Below the pieces are notes generated by a model, which did not search any database, was not told where the DNA came from, and saw only the letters and a program-made list of their open reading frames with translations. This document shows positions 38,253 through 50,200 of a DNA stretch of 64,000 nt, in pieces. Origin of the DNA: Euwallacea fornicatus. Taxonomy: Eukaryota; Arthropoda; Insecta; Coleoptera; Curculionidae. How positions within the stretch are numbered: position 1 is the first letter of the stretch; each line of letters begins with the position of its first letter. The translations under genes were made by a program, and so were the position numbers. The stretch lies in contig NC_089542.1 of NCBI RefSeq assembly GCF_040115645.1, forward strand, positions 2,790,001 to 2,854,000. The letters run 5' to 3'.

Positions 38253-38979
38253 AAATATAATGAAAACTCCTAAATAAGTAAATAGTTTTTTGAATTAAAA
38301 TTCAGTACAAAATGTTTTCCGAATTAATTAGATCGTTATTTGTAATTATTATTCCCACATCTATGTCAACGACGTTAAGGCGTTGATTCAAATGTCTCAA
38401 TTATCTGAACTTCCTCGAAAGCTGAGATTAAATGATCAACTGAGAATTCAATAAAAAATATATGTAATAATGTATTCTGGAAGCCCTCAAATGTTACATT
38501 GGGACCGTTGAAAATTCCCCATTTAGATCCGAAAACCATTTCTACTTTTTAATTATTAACTTGTTTAATATTAAACTTTCTATTTAGGTTGAAAACATTT
38601 TTGCTTACTTGTCATAGTGATGATCAGTTGCAAAAAAGAATTTGAGTGCTTTCAACATCTCTTTGCGAACATATGGTGAGTACGTGGATGAAGGAGTCAG
38701 TGATTAAATAGAAAACATATATGTTTGTAAAAAATATATTTGTAAAATATAATAAATAACCAAAATATTCAAACAAAACATAAATTTAACTTTATTTAGA
38801 AAAAAGTACATATTGAATTATGTAGACGTTTGTTAAGACGTAACAACATATATAAATTAGTTTATTAGTCAGGAAACCTGAGAAAATCGTCTTAACTTTT
38901 CAAAACTGTAGGTACCTAAAGATAATAAATTTGGGGATAAAGTTCTTTTCTTTCATAAAATCAAATATAATTGCAGAAT
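38253..38979. other. AT-rich spacer, nothing recognised
   Basis: No gene or repeat identified between the retroelement insertion and the next Tc1 relic. Confidence 0.45.
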
Positions 38980-39742
38980 GCTCTTGGCAGTGATGGATAT
39001 CAAACAGCATGGAGGAAAAAAAATACTAAACTGGATTCGAGAAACTAATGTGCAACTGTTCGACATGGGGGTAACTCGGCGATGGTATGGGGGTACATGA
39101 CGCCAAGTTGGGTTGGACACATTGTCTTCTTAGACGGAATAATGAATAAAGTAAGATATTTGCAAATTGCAAAAAATAATATAAAATAAAATGTAAGAAA
39201 ATTGGAATTGTCAAAAGATTATTGGGTCCAACAGGCAGCCACAGCACCCAGCCCTTATAGGGAAATATAGGTTGATTTGCAATAACCCTCACTTATTATC
39301 AACAAAACTTAGATATGAACCCTATCAAACATTTGTCGAATGAAGTTGAAAAAAGACTAAGAACTTACCCCATCACCTCTATAGGGAGTTTAACCAAATA
39401 TATCTTGGAGTCCTGGAATTTTATTCATGTCCAAGTGACGCAGCTCTTTCGATGCCACGTCACCTACAAGCGATAATTCATGCAAAAGGAGGCCTCACCA
39501 AATATTTAAATATTAAAAATTTAATTACTTTCATTTTGTTCCAATATTTTTTGTGCTAAATTTTATCAATAGCGCAGAAAATTTATAATTTACATTGGTT
39601 GCATCAAATTATTTAAGATATTATTTAATCTGATTTAAAGAAAATGAATGTACTTTTATATATTTTAGCTCATCTAGTTTTTTTTATGATGTATAAAAAT
39701 AACGAGGCATTTTATTTCAAAAACCAGATACTGTTCGAATAC
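38980..39742 (+). mobile_element. Tc1-like transposon, C-terminal half and 3' end, degenerate
   Basis: Broken plus-strand frames give D-G-Y-Q-T-A-W-R-K-K-N, then S-A-M-V-W-G-Y-M-T-P-S and F-L-D-G-I-M-N-K, all landmarks between the first and second catalytic residues of Tc1 transposases. Next come a ruined second motif (V-Q-Q-A-A-T-A in place of QQDN), D-M-N-P-I-K-H-L-S with the catalytic Glu changed to Lys, and the terminal M-P-R-H-L-Q-A-I-I-H-A-K-G-G block near 39452. The 3' non-coding part (39500-39742) aligns with 6780-7010, so this is the same family as the copy at 6.4 kb. Both frames and active site are destroyed. The minus-strand frame at 39026-39292 is a shadow. Confidence 0.85.
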
Positions 39743-42419
39743 ATTTGCCATTTAATGCATATTAAAACGAATTATTGGTCCCTCAAGAAGCAGACATTTT
39801 ATCTCTTTTTATTTTTTATAGGTTTTTTAGCGTAATCTCTTGAGTACCTGCGTGTCTTCGTGATCTCGCTTTCAATTTTAATCTCAAAGTCGACGCATGC
39901 TGTCCCTCAACAGAATGGAATCAATGGAATGTAACCTCTAGTAGGTCTTTTATTTCTTTTCTAATATTTTTAAATTTGATTTTCAAGGATTACTCTCTGT
40001 CCTGCTCCAGTTTGCGAAGGAAGAGAAATTGGAAATATGACAAATAATTAGAGAGTTGTATCTCACATCTCAAGCAATGCTAAATTCATTTTTGAACATA
40101 ACTTGTTAATGTTAAGAGAATAAAAATCAACTGCTGTTTCATTTACTAATTTCAGTATTTCACGTATCTGTGTTAATAGAAGTGTTAACATGATTAAATC
40201 ATGTTAACTCGGAACTCATTTACGAGTCACGATACATTAAGTGACCTTGGTATCATTTCGGTATATGTTGGCCTTTGTCCGTGGTTAATGCATAGTTATA
40301 GTTTTATTTTTAGTGGATTTTAAGCCGATACCGTAGTAGCAGATAAGTAAGAGCTTTAATTTTACTACAAAATATATTCATAAAAATGTGGTTTGACTGC
40401 TAGCCTAAAAGGCACCATTATTAGATGTGTTGAAATACTTTAAACTATGTTGTATATATTTTATACGGAACTTTTTGCCTTTGCAGAAAGGACAGGAAAT
40501 AGGTCACCTCTGCAACATGGAGAATTAGAAAAATACAACCTCGGAGCTGTAGTTGGAGACCATATAATGGAGGAAGTGGATGCTGTTAGTCAGGGTCCGT
40601 AATCAAGAACAATTCTGTAGTATTTATGACTCAGAAAGTGCTGGAACTGGAAAAGAAATCCTGGGCTGGACTTTCCTAATTGATGGTAAAACTGGAATTA
40701 AAGGGCAGCATTGCTAGTGGAAGTTATTAATAGAAAAGCTATATTCGATTGAACGAAAATGTGTAAATTGGCAAAACGAATAAATTACTAAAAAAAGTGT
40801 GAATTGATGAAGGAAAAATGCTACTATTATCACTCTCTCGTTCTTGATGAAGGTTTTCGCTTAAATAACTTTCTCAAACTAAATGATTCAGTAGTGATCG
40901 ATATATTTTTGCCAGAGAGCCCTTTGTCTCAAAATGTCTGAAAACTTTGAAGAAAGGTTCGATAATTTCAATTTACTACAATCTAACATTTTAATGATCC
41001 TGTAACCTTAAAATTAATTTGAATTATTGTATTAAAACGAAAATGGGTATTATAACAACGGAAAGAAACACATTTTATTTTCGGGCTATACGTTTGGGAT
41101 AGTGAAGAAACTAGTATATGATTTCTCCCTGTGGTTCATGACTAGAGGAAATTCACCACAAAGAGTTGAATTTAAAAAAAAACTGGAAATTTTTATTAAA
41201 TTATTATAATAGTACTGGCATTAACGTTTATATATAAAGTCAAAATTCCTCTGTCTTTCTTCGAAATTTATTACATTTTCATTTGTAAAATATATATCAG
41301 AGATCACATGAGTGGGATCAGTCCTGGACATTCCTCGATCAATCGAAATAAATCGGGGGTTTGTGACCACAGTTTTAACGCGTGAAATTGCCATCGGTCA
41401 GAGAGCCCCGAATGAATTGTTTGGCACATCTGGAACACTGAGTTTATATTCATTACACCGGATTTTTCAATATTCCTGTGGTGTCGTAAATCGGAAATAA
41501 CGTGCAAAACCGAACATTTGCTAATTTTTGTCCAAAATCCCTCTTGGTAGAGCGCTGTTCCTGAAACATCAATTTTAAGAACAGCTATGTCTCAATGTGG
41601 TACCTAACCATGAAACACATTACGCTGGATGTTTATTTCAAGTGTCGAAAAATCAAGTTTTAAGTAATTTTGCCAAGAAGTAAATTTTCTTTTTAATTGT
41701 AAAAACATTTTCAAATTTCCTGGTTAGAAATTATCTTTCCGAGAACGTTTGCTGTGGCTTGATCTGTTGTTCCTAAATGAATGAGAATTTCTTCAGTCCT
41801 TCAATCCAAAAAGATTAACGATAATTCATCAATTATGATTTCTTTCTGTTGCAAAAAATGGAATAACGAAGATCTTTCTATGATGAAATCAACATTCTTC
41901 AAATAGTTATAGTGTGTCTCTATTAGAACGCACCACAAAAATGGAAGAAACACACTTTCTTCCATTAAAAAATTGAGCGCGTATCTCCTTTATTTTATTT
42001 TTTGTTTTATTTTGAGTGCTGCTCAAGCCCATATATGGCTAACAAAGCGATTTACCCAAAAGAGTGACATTTTTTAGTTCCATTTAATCATATTCATATG
42101 ACAAACGGCTTCTCTGATTCTACGTCGATGGTTAATATCAATATGGATGAAGAAAAACTCTGTTTTGGTGATTAAGCATCTTAATTTCCTCTTTAGGTAA
42201 AGAAGTTTAATGCATAGATGCAGATTATGATCCCTGCTTGATACAAAATTCAACTCCTAAGAGACGGGGAGCCAACGGGGGTATCTCTCATTTTATTTTT
42301 AAGACTCGATCACCAACCATACTCTTTACATTCGTTAATTGACATTAATACTTAATCCTCAAACCTTCGAGTTGGGGAAGGCCACAGTAAGATATATTGA
42401 TTCGAAAATTTCATATAAC
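39743..42419. other. AT-rich non-coding stretch, nothing recognised
   Basis: No supported gene. Opposite-strand frames overlapping at 41304-41507 have moderate GC but no motif. Confidence 0.4.
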
Positions 42420-43240
42420 TATAACTTTGCAATTGGCGTAAAGGGCGACCTCGGTAGGACCCACACTTTATGAAACACAAGGGGGGAAAATCAATAGAAG
42501 TTGTGTTCAGTTCTTCTCTTAGATGTCGCGATAGCTTGAGAGTAATAGTATCTTTATTTTGAGAAATGTCACATAAGTTGCGTCCTCTATTATAGTGCCC
42601 AAAATGCACTAAACGTGAGGCAACAAAATCAATAGATATAATTTGTGCTGAGTTCCAGCTGCTAGATTTCGTGTTGGGTTGAATGTGATATTGACTGGAT
42701 GAGTAAATTTATTTCATAGACAGATTAACGGCAGATGGTACCAGTGGTAAGTAATATGTAACTTCCTGCCTAAAAGTCTCAATAATAATCCATATTACCG
42801 TAATATTTCCATGGAACGTTCTCTTTACCGCTTAGACCCTCGTTTTTGAAAGACTACTGTAAAGGGGTCCATACGTTATAAAACGAATAGCGCATAGAAC
42901 CGCCGTAAAACATGTCGCACGTTTGTATTATTTGACATACGTATGCATGTCTATGTGAAAATTTATATAAATCGAAAATGTCAAATTGGCATACGAAGCG
43001 ATCCTGATAGAGCCCATGCTACATTGAATGCATTGAAGAAAAATCAATGGACGTTATGTTCAGTTCAACTGTTAGATGTCGCGAGTGTTTGGGGGTAAGA
43101 TTGTCTCTGTTGTGGGGGAACTGCCAAACAAGTCCCGTCCTCTATGTTGAAAAAGTTTGACTATACTCGTTAAAGAAACCTGAAGAAAAATCAATTGATA
43201 TTATTTCATCCAGTTCTAACTCTCACAATTTACTCTATAT
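42420..43240. repeat. Diverged direct duplication, unit of about 270 bp, offset 552 bp
   Basis: The segment at 42420-42690 recurs at 42972-43240. Shared landmarks are AATTGGC, the CCTCGGTAGGACCCACAC / CCTGATAGAGCCCATGC pair, GAAAAATCAATGGACGTT with TTCAGTTC, TTAGATGTCGCGA and GTCCTCTAT. Within each unit the motif AAAATCAAT(A/G/T)GA appears twice, 138-150 bp apart, so a smaller sub-repeat is likely. The DNA between the copies (around 42.84 kb) holds a third, fainter match. No protein could be assigned, and stops interrupt the second copy in the frame open in the first. Confidence 0.65.
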
Positions 43241-46128
43241 TGGGGAGATGGAGCCACTGTGTCTGACTTTACGTCAAAAAGGCTCATCAATATTCATCAC
43301 CTCGCTTTGATATTTTTTAACAGGTCACTCTTAATCATTTTTTTCATAATTAAATGTGTCAGTAAAAAAACTGGTCCTTAACTCTTGTTGCGTAATTGTT
43401 GGTGTGTTGTAAAGTCGAATATTACCCGTTGGAGAAGAAACTTTTAATGAATACTCTATTGAAATTATACCAGAAACGTCTCTATTCCACTGTCTTGAGG
43501 AATACAAAAGAACATTTTGATCTATTGTCGGTTAACGTCTGCGTTTCTATTGAACGTTCCTGTCACAACCCCATAGCTAATAACAGCTGCGAAACACTTA
43601 AACCACATTCGCAACTAATCATTTTACCGGTTAGGTAATTTTACCTACGGCTAATTTAAAAACAAAAACCGCAAAGTACATGGTATTGAAATTACTGGGG
43701 CTCATGGTTAAAAGCATCCTGTAGCCTTTTCGTGTGCCGGTCTCGACCAGCTGAGGAAATGGATCGATGGCGCTTGGAAGACAATTTAAATTTAAATACA
43801 CTAAAAACCGGTCTTCTACACTTTAATATGTCCTTGTGCTTGACGCATAAATTACTGTATATGAGTCTCAGAACTAAGAACGTGCCAAAAATGAGTTCCG
43901 TGGATTTTTGGGTGTCGGGTTCTATGAAAATTTATATTTTGAGGATCTTATGAGAATCTTCTAAATCGTTTCAGTGGTCTGTGCCAGCTCATTCATTGGC
44001 TCAAGTTTATTGACGCTGGTATGTGACCTCAATAAATCTGACGCTCACACCTCACGTTTATTGACGTGTTGAGATCCTTTTATTAAGCTCGTGCGCAATT
44101 AATTATTATTTATGGTGTAGTCTTTTGAGGCTCGGCTACTGGTGCTGTCAGTCTTCCGAGTGCAGAAGTTGTTTCCTGATCTCTGTAAAAAAAAAATTGC
44201 CTTTAGTAACTGGCATGTCCACAACATGTCCGTGTGACTGAAAATGACCAAACGCTGCTCGTTTTAGCTGCACAAACTTTTTTGAAAAAGATCTAGACTA
44301 CAAAGCTATAAACACTTTTAACTTGTTACCGAGCCAGATAAAGAAATCAGGTCAGATGGGCTATTCGGAGAGAGAATTAGAGAATGACTACTGGGAAAAT
44401 GCTTTTACTCATTTACATTTAACAACTAGGTAGCCTATATTGTTAAATTCAACCGTTTTGTTCTTGACGGTGATTGGTCCCTAGGCGAGATGGTTGGCAA
44501 TAAAGTTATATTTGTTTAACTCTTTTACTCCGTTTTAATTCTAATGGGATTAAAAAACAAAATAGGTAATGCGAAACACCGTGCATAGAGGTTACTCAAT
44601 AAAATAAGGAACCTATTTATTTTTAACAGTCACAAGTCAGCTTTCTTATCGTTGTTCAGCTACCTACTTTAAACCTCTAATCCAGTTTATTTCAAAAATA
44701 AAATCGTGCCTTTTCAGCCCACTCATGTAAAAGTTTCAGAAAGCAAATTTACGGAGATTTCTGGCGCACATATTCGGAACATGATTAATGAATTGCAGTT
44801 CTAAAATATTAATCGAAATATGTTTTCTAGATGGCTTTTGCCAGCTGTACGGCGTAGAATATATTTTATGATATATGAGGTTTGATCCTCATCACTTTTA
44901 AATATTTCGCGAGCCAGCGACAGCCTGGATTTGCAGCTTTTCCAAGCGGGAGCGCTAAAAGATAATTAAAAAGTTATTACGACCTAGACAATTTCGCGCT
45001 ATACAGTCGCTATAAAGCTAATTTCTGGCAAATAAACATTTAATACTATTCTATTAATAAAGCTAAGCGTCAATATTGTTCTACGTAATTAAATTCAGGA
45101 TGATTAAAGATTGATTTTGAAATTTTAATTAATGGGACTGTAGTCCGGAGAGGGCAAAACAGGGAGACAAATCGAGACGAGTCATTTATTCGGATAAGAC
45201 AATTGGATTACGAAGATTCGATGTTTGTTAATCAAAAAGTTGTAGTTGCAGGTGCTCTCGTCTTGCGCCTTAATTAAATGACGCAATTAGATTGAGTTGT
45301 TTTATTCATTCAATAAATTTGAACTCATTTATAGAAAATTGCTGTTATTGCGGCTCTCATAAAATTCACTGGGGGCGTCGGAGACATTTAAAGATAAGGG
45401 AATTATAAAGGGGAAATATTAACACTTATAACATGGAGGTGTAGACAAATCTGAAACCTGAATTTTATATATAAAAAAGCTCTTGAAAGCACTTAAATTT
45501 CTTCACCCTCCTTTGAGCTCTCTTTTCTTACGGGGAATATCAGCCAAAAAAGTGTAACTAAAAACGGCGAGATACGTTTAATAAGGCGACGAAGGATTTT
45601 CGTATGCGTTTTTGCACTCACACTACATTTTCGCCATGAAGGTAAATTACAACCACCGACGTAAGAAGCCGACAGTGAGGGAAACACGTTAAACTCAAAA
45701 AAATGTTGTTATGTTAAAGACCGAGTTAGGAAAACCTCACTAAACGCAGCTTTACATAAACCAGAAGACCAGCAAAAACAAACTCTGAGTGCAGAGTTAT
45801 CGATTCCTGAAAACTTCACCCCATCCACCCTTTAAGCCAAATCCTCCCAGACACTACTATAAACAACTAAGATTTACTGGCATTTCCTTAAACAATATCC
45901 CCACAGGAACATAACGATATTACAGAGAAACCACAAAGGCTTATTTCGCAACGCTAGACAATAAATACTTAGCAATTCAAATGCGTTTCATCTTGTTACT
46001 CATAAACGATGTCAAAAGTCATTACTTCAAACTTGTAAAATAGGGGCAGCCTTTTGAGCCGTCCCTTTGAAATAACACGAATATAATCAAAAGTTCCCTG
46101 ACTTTGTTTTATGAAACGCAAATCTTAG
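43241..46128. other. AT-rich non-coding stretch, nothing recognised
   Basis: No gene identified. Frames at 43396-43638 and 43732-43953 (+) and 45493-45687 (-) lack motifs. The sequence downstream of the gene at 46.3 kb begins here. Confidence 0.4.
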
Positions 46129-46134
46129 TTTATT
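46129..46134 (-). terminator. Candidate polyadenylation signal of the MIC13-like gene
   Basis: AATAAA on the minus strand, 168 bp beyond the TAA stop at 46302-46304. It is the first canonical hexamer I see downstream. Confidence 0.4.
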
Positions 46135-46301
46135 CCGTAAAAGCTTTGATATTTGAGATTAAAAAAAAAACACAAAAAAGGCATACATTTTCTTTTGTTC
46201 GTGAGAAAGTATTTTACTTTTTTTTATGCGTGATACAATACTTTTTTATAAATAAAATTTCTAACATTCGTGGTGATGTTGGGACATTCCTACTGAATTG
46301 G

Positions 46302-46926
46302 TTAGAAATAACAGTTGGGCTCCTTGTTGGCATCGTCGAAGTTCTCATTGTCGGTATTTTCTTCATGTCGGGACAGGTATGCAGGAATGCCGGCCAATCC
46401 AGAGAAAAGGAAATTTATACCCTTATTCCAGCAATGTTTAATCTTCTCATAGCAATCCTCTGCTCTAATTGGAGGTTGCATCGAACACGGGGGTTGCAGG
46501 GTTGTTTCTAAAATTGTCAAACACAAAAAACTCCAAACGAATCTAAGTAATTATTCATGAAAAACTCGCTTTCAGGTTGACACGAAGCCGGGTCCCCCTG
46601 GTCATTTATCTTGGACCTCGGCCATCTAAATGTAGCACATGCCGAATTGTAGATTCGCTGGGTGTCATCTGGGTTTCTCCAAATGCCCATCTGATAGGTC
46701 TTGTACACCACGGCAGCAGCTACAGCTGATTTTAAACCAAAACCTGGATAGCTAATGGAATTTACAGGGAAATTCAGGGTTGGTAATAAGTCTTTACCTA
46801 AGGCCTTCATAAATACGAATTTGTAGTTTTTGGGAGGGTCGTAAGCGCATAATTTTGGAGCGCACATTTGCCTAAGGTCTTTGCCAGTGCATATTTTAAT
46901 AGTTTTCGGGTTGGTAGTGCAGATTG
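46302..46926 (-). CDS. MIC13/QIL1-like MICOS complex subunit, spliced
   Basis: This is the one region that behaves like a conserved gene. From an ATG at 46867 the minus-strand frame reads P-G-F-G-L-K-S-A-V-A-A-A-V-V-Y-K-T-Y (residues 41-58), then M-G-I-W-R-N-P-D-D-T-Q-R-I-Y. This matches the family pattern: a short membrane segment, then 'GvW....dt.klY'. A downstream frame ending at 46302 carries C-W-N-K-G-I-N-F-L-F and G-I-P-A-Y, like the C-terminal block of MIC13. Joining them at AG/GT (exon end 46617) and an acceptor giving exon start 46464 keeps frame (phase 2) and predicts 137 residues; human MIC13 has 118. A better-looking acceptor at 46508 does not fit the frame, so the junction is uncertain. 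An acceptor CCCACAG/CAATC at 46926 could extend the protein upstream with a Cys-rich segment. Known for the family: inner-membrane protein linking MICOS subcomplexes at crista junctions. The family call is by motif only. Confidence 0.55.
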
Positions 46927-46984
46927 CTGTGGGATATGGATTGATTAATTTTTGTATTAGAATAAAAATATATACTTCTAAACA

Positions 46985-47863
46985 TACCGTGTGTCCGCAG
47001 ATAGGTAAACCGGTTCTTGTAAAAAGTAAAAGAAATTCGATTTCAATTTTAATGTTTTAGGGTTTATCTCTGTTAGATTAGATATTAATTTTTAATATAA
47101 TTTTACTTTTAGAAAATTAAATATGTTATGGAAAATTTCACAAAACCTATTTTTCTGTGGAGTAAAGTGTCTTTTCTGTGTCAAATACGACACAATATTA
47201 TTAAGAAAAGTTTTTTACAATCGGGACCTAAATCCATACAATAAACTTTAAAGTTCTCGCTCAACTTGGATTTCTCACGCTTTGCTGTATTCCACAAATT
47301 AAAGAATTTTGTTTCCACCAGTTATTATTTTATTAAAATTATAAACTATTATCATTAAATAAATTAAGAAATATATTATATCATATTAAAATTAAAGCTC
47401 CACCTTTACGCGTTCTCTAGAAAGTAATCGAACTGCCTGTGCTATCCAGTTTTTTAATATTTCTATATCGTTCGGAATGTGTTTTTCATGGACTATTTGT
47501 TCCATTCTCGTTCAGACAAACAAATCTATTATCGTAAGGTATGAGGAACTGGACGGTCACGATGTCTGGCTCATTTTGCCAAACTGTCTTTCTATTTTTT
47601 TTTTAATTTGATGTATGGGTCTAGGTCTCGATTCTGAGCAACTTTTCTTAATAGCATTACGTCGTATTTGACACAAGAAAGGCACTTTATAGGAAAACAG
47701 GTTTTTTTGAAAATTTCCAAGACATATTAGTTTTTTTAAATGTGAAATTATATTAGAAATAATCTTTAACTAAGCAAGACTGAACTAAAAAAAAAAGCAA
47801 ATTTAAATTGGATTTTTTTTTACCTTTGACAAAAGTCGGTTCATTTCTCTAGGCACACGCGGA
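46985..47863 (-). mobile_element. Mariner-like element with inverted repeats of about 255 bp
   Basis: The arms 46985-47243 and 47602-47863 are inverted complements along their whole length. Landmarks are CCGTGTGTCC / CCGCGTGTGCC at the outer ends, then AAACCGG / GAACCG, TTGTAAAAAGTA, the TCTGTGTCAAATACGAC block and ATTAAGAAAAG near the inner ends. The core of about 360 bp holds a remnant of the C-terminus of a mariner-type transposase on the minus strand. The left end lies only about 60 bp from the candidate exon of the MIC13-like gene, so the element sits in that gene's 5' flank or first intron. Confidence 0.7.
47392..47560 (-). pseudogene. Mariner-like transposase C-terminal remnant
   Basis: The minus-strand frame reads S-S-S-S-Y-L-T-I-I-D-L-F-V, a stop, then T-R-M-E-Q-I-V-H-E and N-D-I-E-I-L-K-N-W-I-A-Q-A-V-R-L-L-S-R-E, ending at a TAA at 47392. 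It aligns with the mariner consensus 'SPDLTPLDFFLWG.lk..VYe.p...ieeLk.RI..a'. The Asp of I-I-D-L-F falls at the third catalytic position. Everything before this block is missing, as in the copy at 58.6 kb. Inactive. Confidence 0.6.
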
Positions 47864-50089
47864 AGATATTTAATGCGAATTGCTTAAGATGCACTGCATA
47901 TATGTATATCATGTTCCCTTGCGACTTAACGAAGGTATTTTTGTGTTATAAAAAATATTTTTCTGAATAGGTCAACAAAATAACTGAAGGAATGCATGCC
48001 GCAAAAAGCTGGTAAAATGGAAAATTATCAAATTTCAAATAGGACCTTAATTGAAAATATCTGAAACGAAACACGAAATAACTCTAAAACTCTACGAGCT
48101 CGAAACACTAATTTGATCCCTCCATCTCTATCCACCTTCCACCCTGGTCCGCCCTGATCTTTCTTGGGAACGTATTTTGTATTTTCGTTTGTTGGAATTT
48201 TAGGGCCTTGTTGGAGTCATGACAGAACAGAGTTTTGCGATGTGGTGGAGCCTCACACTGATGAAGCAATTAAATTTTAAAAACGCTCTAAAAATATCGG
48301 TAGTACTGAGCCGGGCATTTTTCAAATTTTTTTGCAACCTATTGACCTATTTCTATTTTACGATTAGACTCGAAAGCATGGCATTAAGTAAGCACTTAAG
48401 TCCTTCAGGCTCTGAAGCATAAATATAATAAGCCCTCAGAATCAGATACTTGGAAATACTTCTCATTTACAAAAACCTTACTTGAAAATTTATTATCAAC
48501 AATAAATTTCTACATGTTGGATCTATTAAATGTCGGAAAAACATAATAAAACTGAAATTTTACATTCGAAGGCATTAATTAGCGAATTTCCTCGGGCCCT
48601 GAAGTTTTGGTATATGCAGTTTAGGTATATGCAGATGTATGCGCCTTGCCCGGAACAGTAAAATTTTTTACACCAACATGTTGATATGATATGAACCTTC
48701 TTTTACTGGAAGACCACATAAAACTTACGAATTTTTATTTTCTCTTTGCAATCATCCACCTTGCGTTCCACCCTTCCGCCAGTCGAGTGCTGATATATGA
48801 AAATATTCGATTTTGTCAGACATTTATGGTCTTTCTTCTTATTACAGTCCTCCATATTCGTTCACCACAAAAACTGAAAATGTTCTACTCAAATTTGTGC
48901 TAGAGAACTAATGATTGACACGACATTTCGGACCCATTTGACGTGTTAATTTTGCATACAAAGCGTTGAAAATTTAAAGTTTATTTTGCTCACATAAATG
49001 AACGGTATACATGGTTTTAGGGAAATAACTTTCGTAAATTTAACTCATGATTACGAACTTCATTTTGAACAATAAATTCCTTACAACAGGTATCGAAAAC
49101 CTAATAGTTAAAAAAAAATCGAAAGTTGGTATGATCGGCCTAAAAATGTAATAAAATAGTGAAAAACGTAGTTGACAGATGTTGATGGTTTGACGTGTAG
49201 GAAAAGAGTTAAAATTATTTGACAGTAACATCGCTAAAAACAATTTAAAATTTTGAGTGACTAGTAATACAACTTCCGCGGCAAAAATAAACTTAAGCGG
49301 CAACGCCGCATTGAACGTGACCGAGGAAGGGGGGTTTATTTTTGTTATAATTATTTTTTGCAATTTCTTAATATCCGATAGATGCTGAAACACGACATTT
49401 TTTAGTACCTGAATTTAGTCGGACTAATTAACGGTACCTACAGGAAAACGTATTATTTACGCTAGTCCCATGAGATGCTTTTGATTTATGGAAAGGCGCT
49501 GGGAAATTCCGAAGAAACTGGATGCATTCACGCTAATCGTTATCCAGAAAGAAAAGTTCCAGCTCGACAGACGGAATTTTTCTTCGCGTACGGGGAAATT
49601 GGTTAGAACGTTGTCGTGCATGCATAGACTCAAATGGTGAACATTTCGAACATTTTTCATTGTGATGTGAATGGTGTAAAATGTGTAACGTAACATCTTG
49701 TTCTAATTAGAGATGACAACCATAATTGGAAGGTAAGTGGCTTTTCAAAATAATAATATAACAATCGCATACTGGTTAAATTTCAACTGTAAAACCATCG
49801 GACCCAAAAAACCCGTGTAGAAATGCGCATGTAGTTAATGTGACTAATTAACGAGGTATCGAAATGAAATAAACAAGACGCGTTCGTTGCAAAATCTCAA
49901 AAGATGTTTTTTTTTTGTTTTTCGTAGAAATTGTTGTATTTACGACCTCTGTTATAACGAATTTTTTGTTCAAAATGATCTTAATCATTGGTTAACCTTA
50001 CAAAAGTTATTCTTTAACGCCCTGTATAATTTTCTACCTCCTAATAAATTCCACAGAGACAGTTTTGGGTTGGAGTAAGGTGGCGTTCT
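47864..50089. other. AT-rich non-coding stretch, nothing recognised
   Basis: The longest frame, 49040-49393 on the minus strand (117 codons), is hydrophobic and AT-driven and matches no family I know. Nothing else supported. Confidence 0.4.
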
Positions 50090-50200
50090 TTCCATTTCCG
50101 GGGTTTCTGGTGGGTAGGCGGTGAGGCGAATCACACACTACACGGCCACCAGAAAACCGGGCCGTCCCTTCAGAAGCTTTTTCTTATGATAAAGAATACT
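50090..50200 (+). mobile_element. 3' tail of a non-LTR retrotransposon, truncated
   Basis: The GC-rich segment TCCGGGGTTTCTGGTGGGTA, then GGCGAATCACACACTACACG, CCAGAAAACCGGGCCGTCCC and TTCAGAAGC, has the layout of the insert at 38.05-38.20 kb: a GTGGGTAG-type block, a pyrimidine/CACA block, an ACCGGG box and a GAAG box, then an AT-rich tail. It also resembles 3' untranslated ends of insect non-LTR elements (Jockey/R1-like). No reading frame of the element is present and no target duplication was found. Confidence 0.6.

Noticed and set aside
44570..44600. CGAAACACCGTGCATA as a degenerate transposon terminus
   Set aside because: Only weak likeness to the CACCCTGTATA type and no partner found.
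47395..47505. Minus-strand ORF initially considered a host exon with a GTAAAG donor
   Set aside because: It lies between two inverted-repeat arms and aligns with a mariner transposase C-terminus, so it belongs to the transposon.
49040..49393. Minus-strand ORF of 117 codons with hydrophobic stretches
   Set aside because: Composition follows base content; no family resemblance and no neighbouring exon signals.
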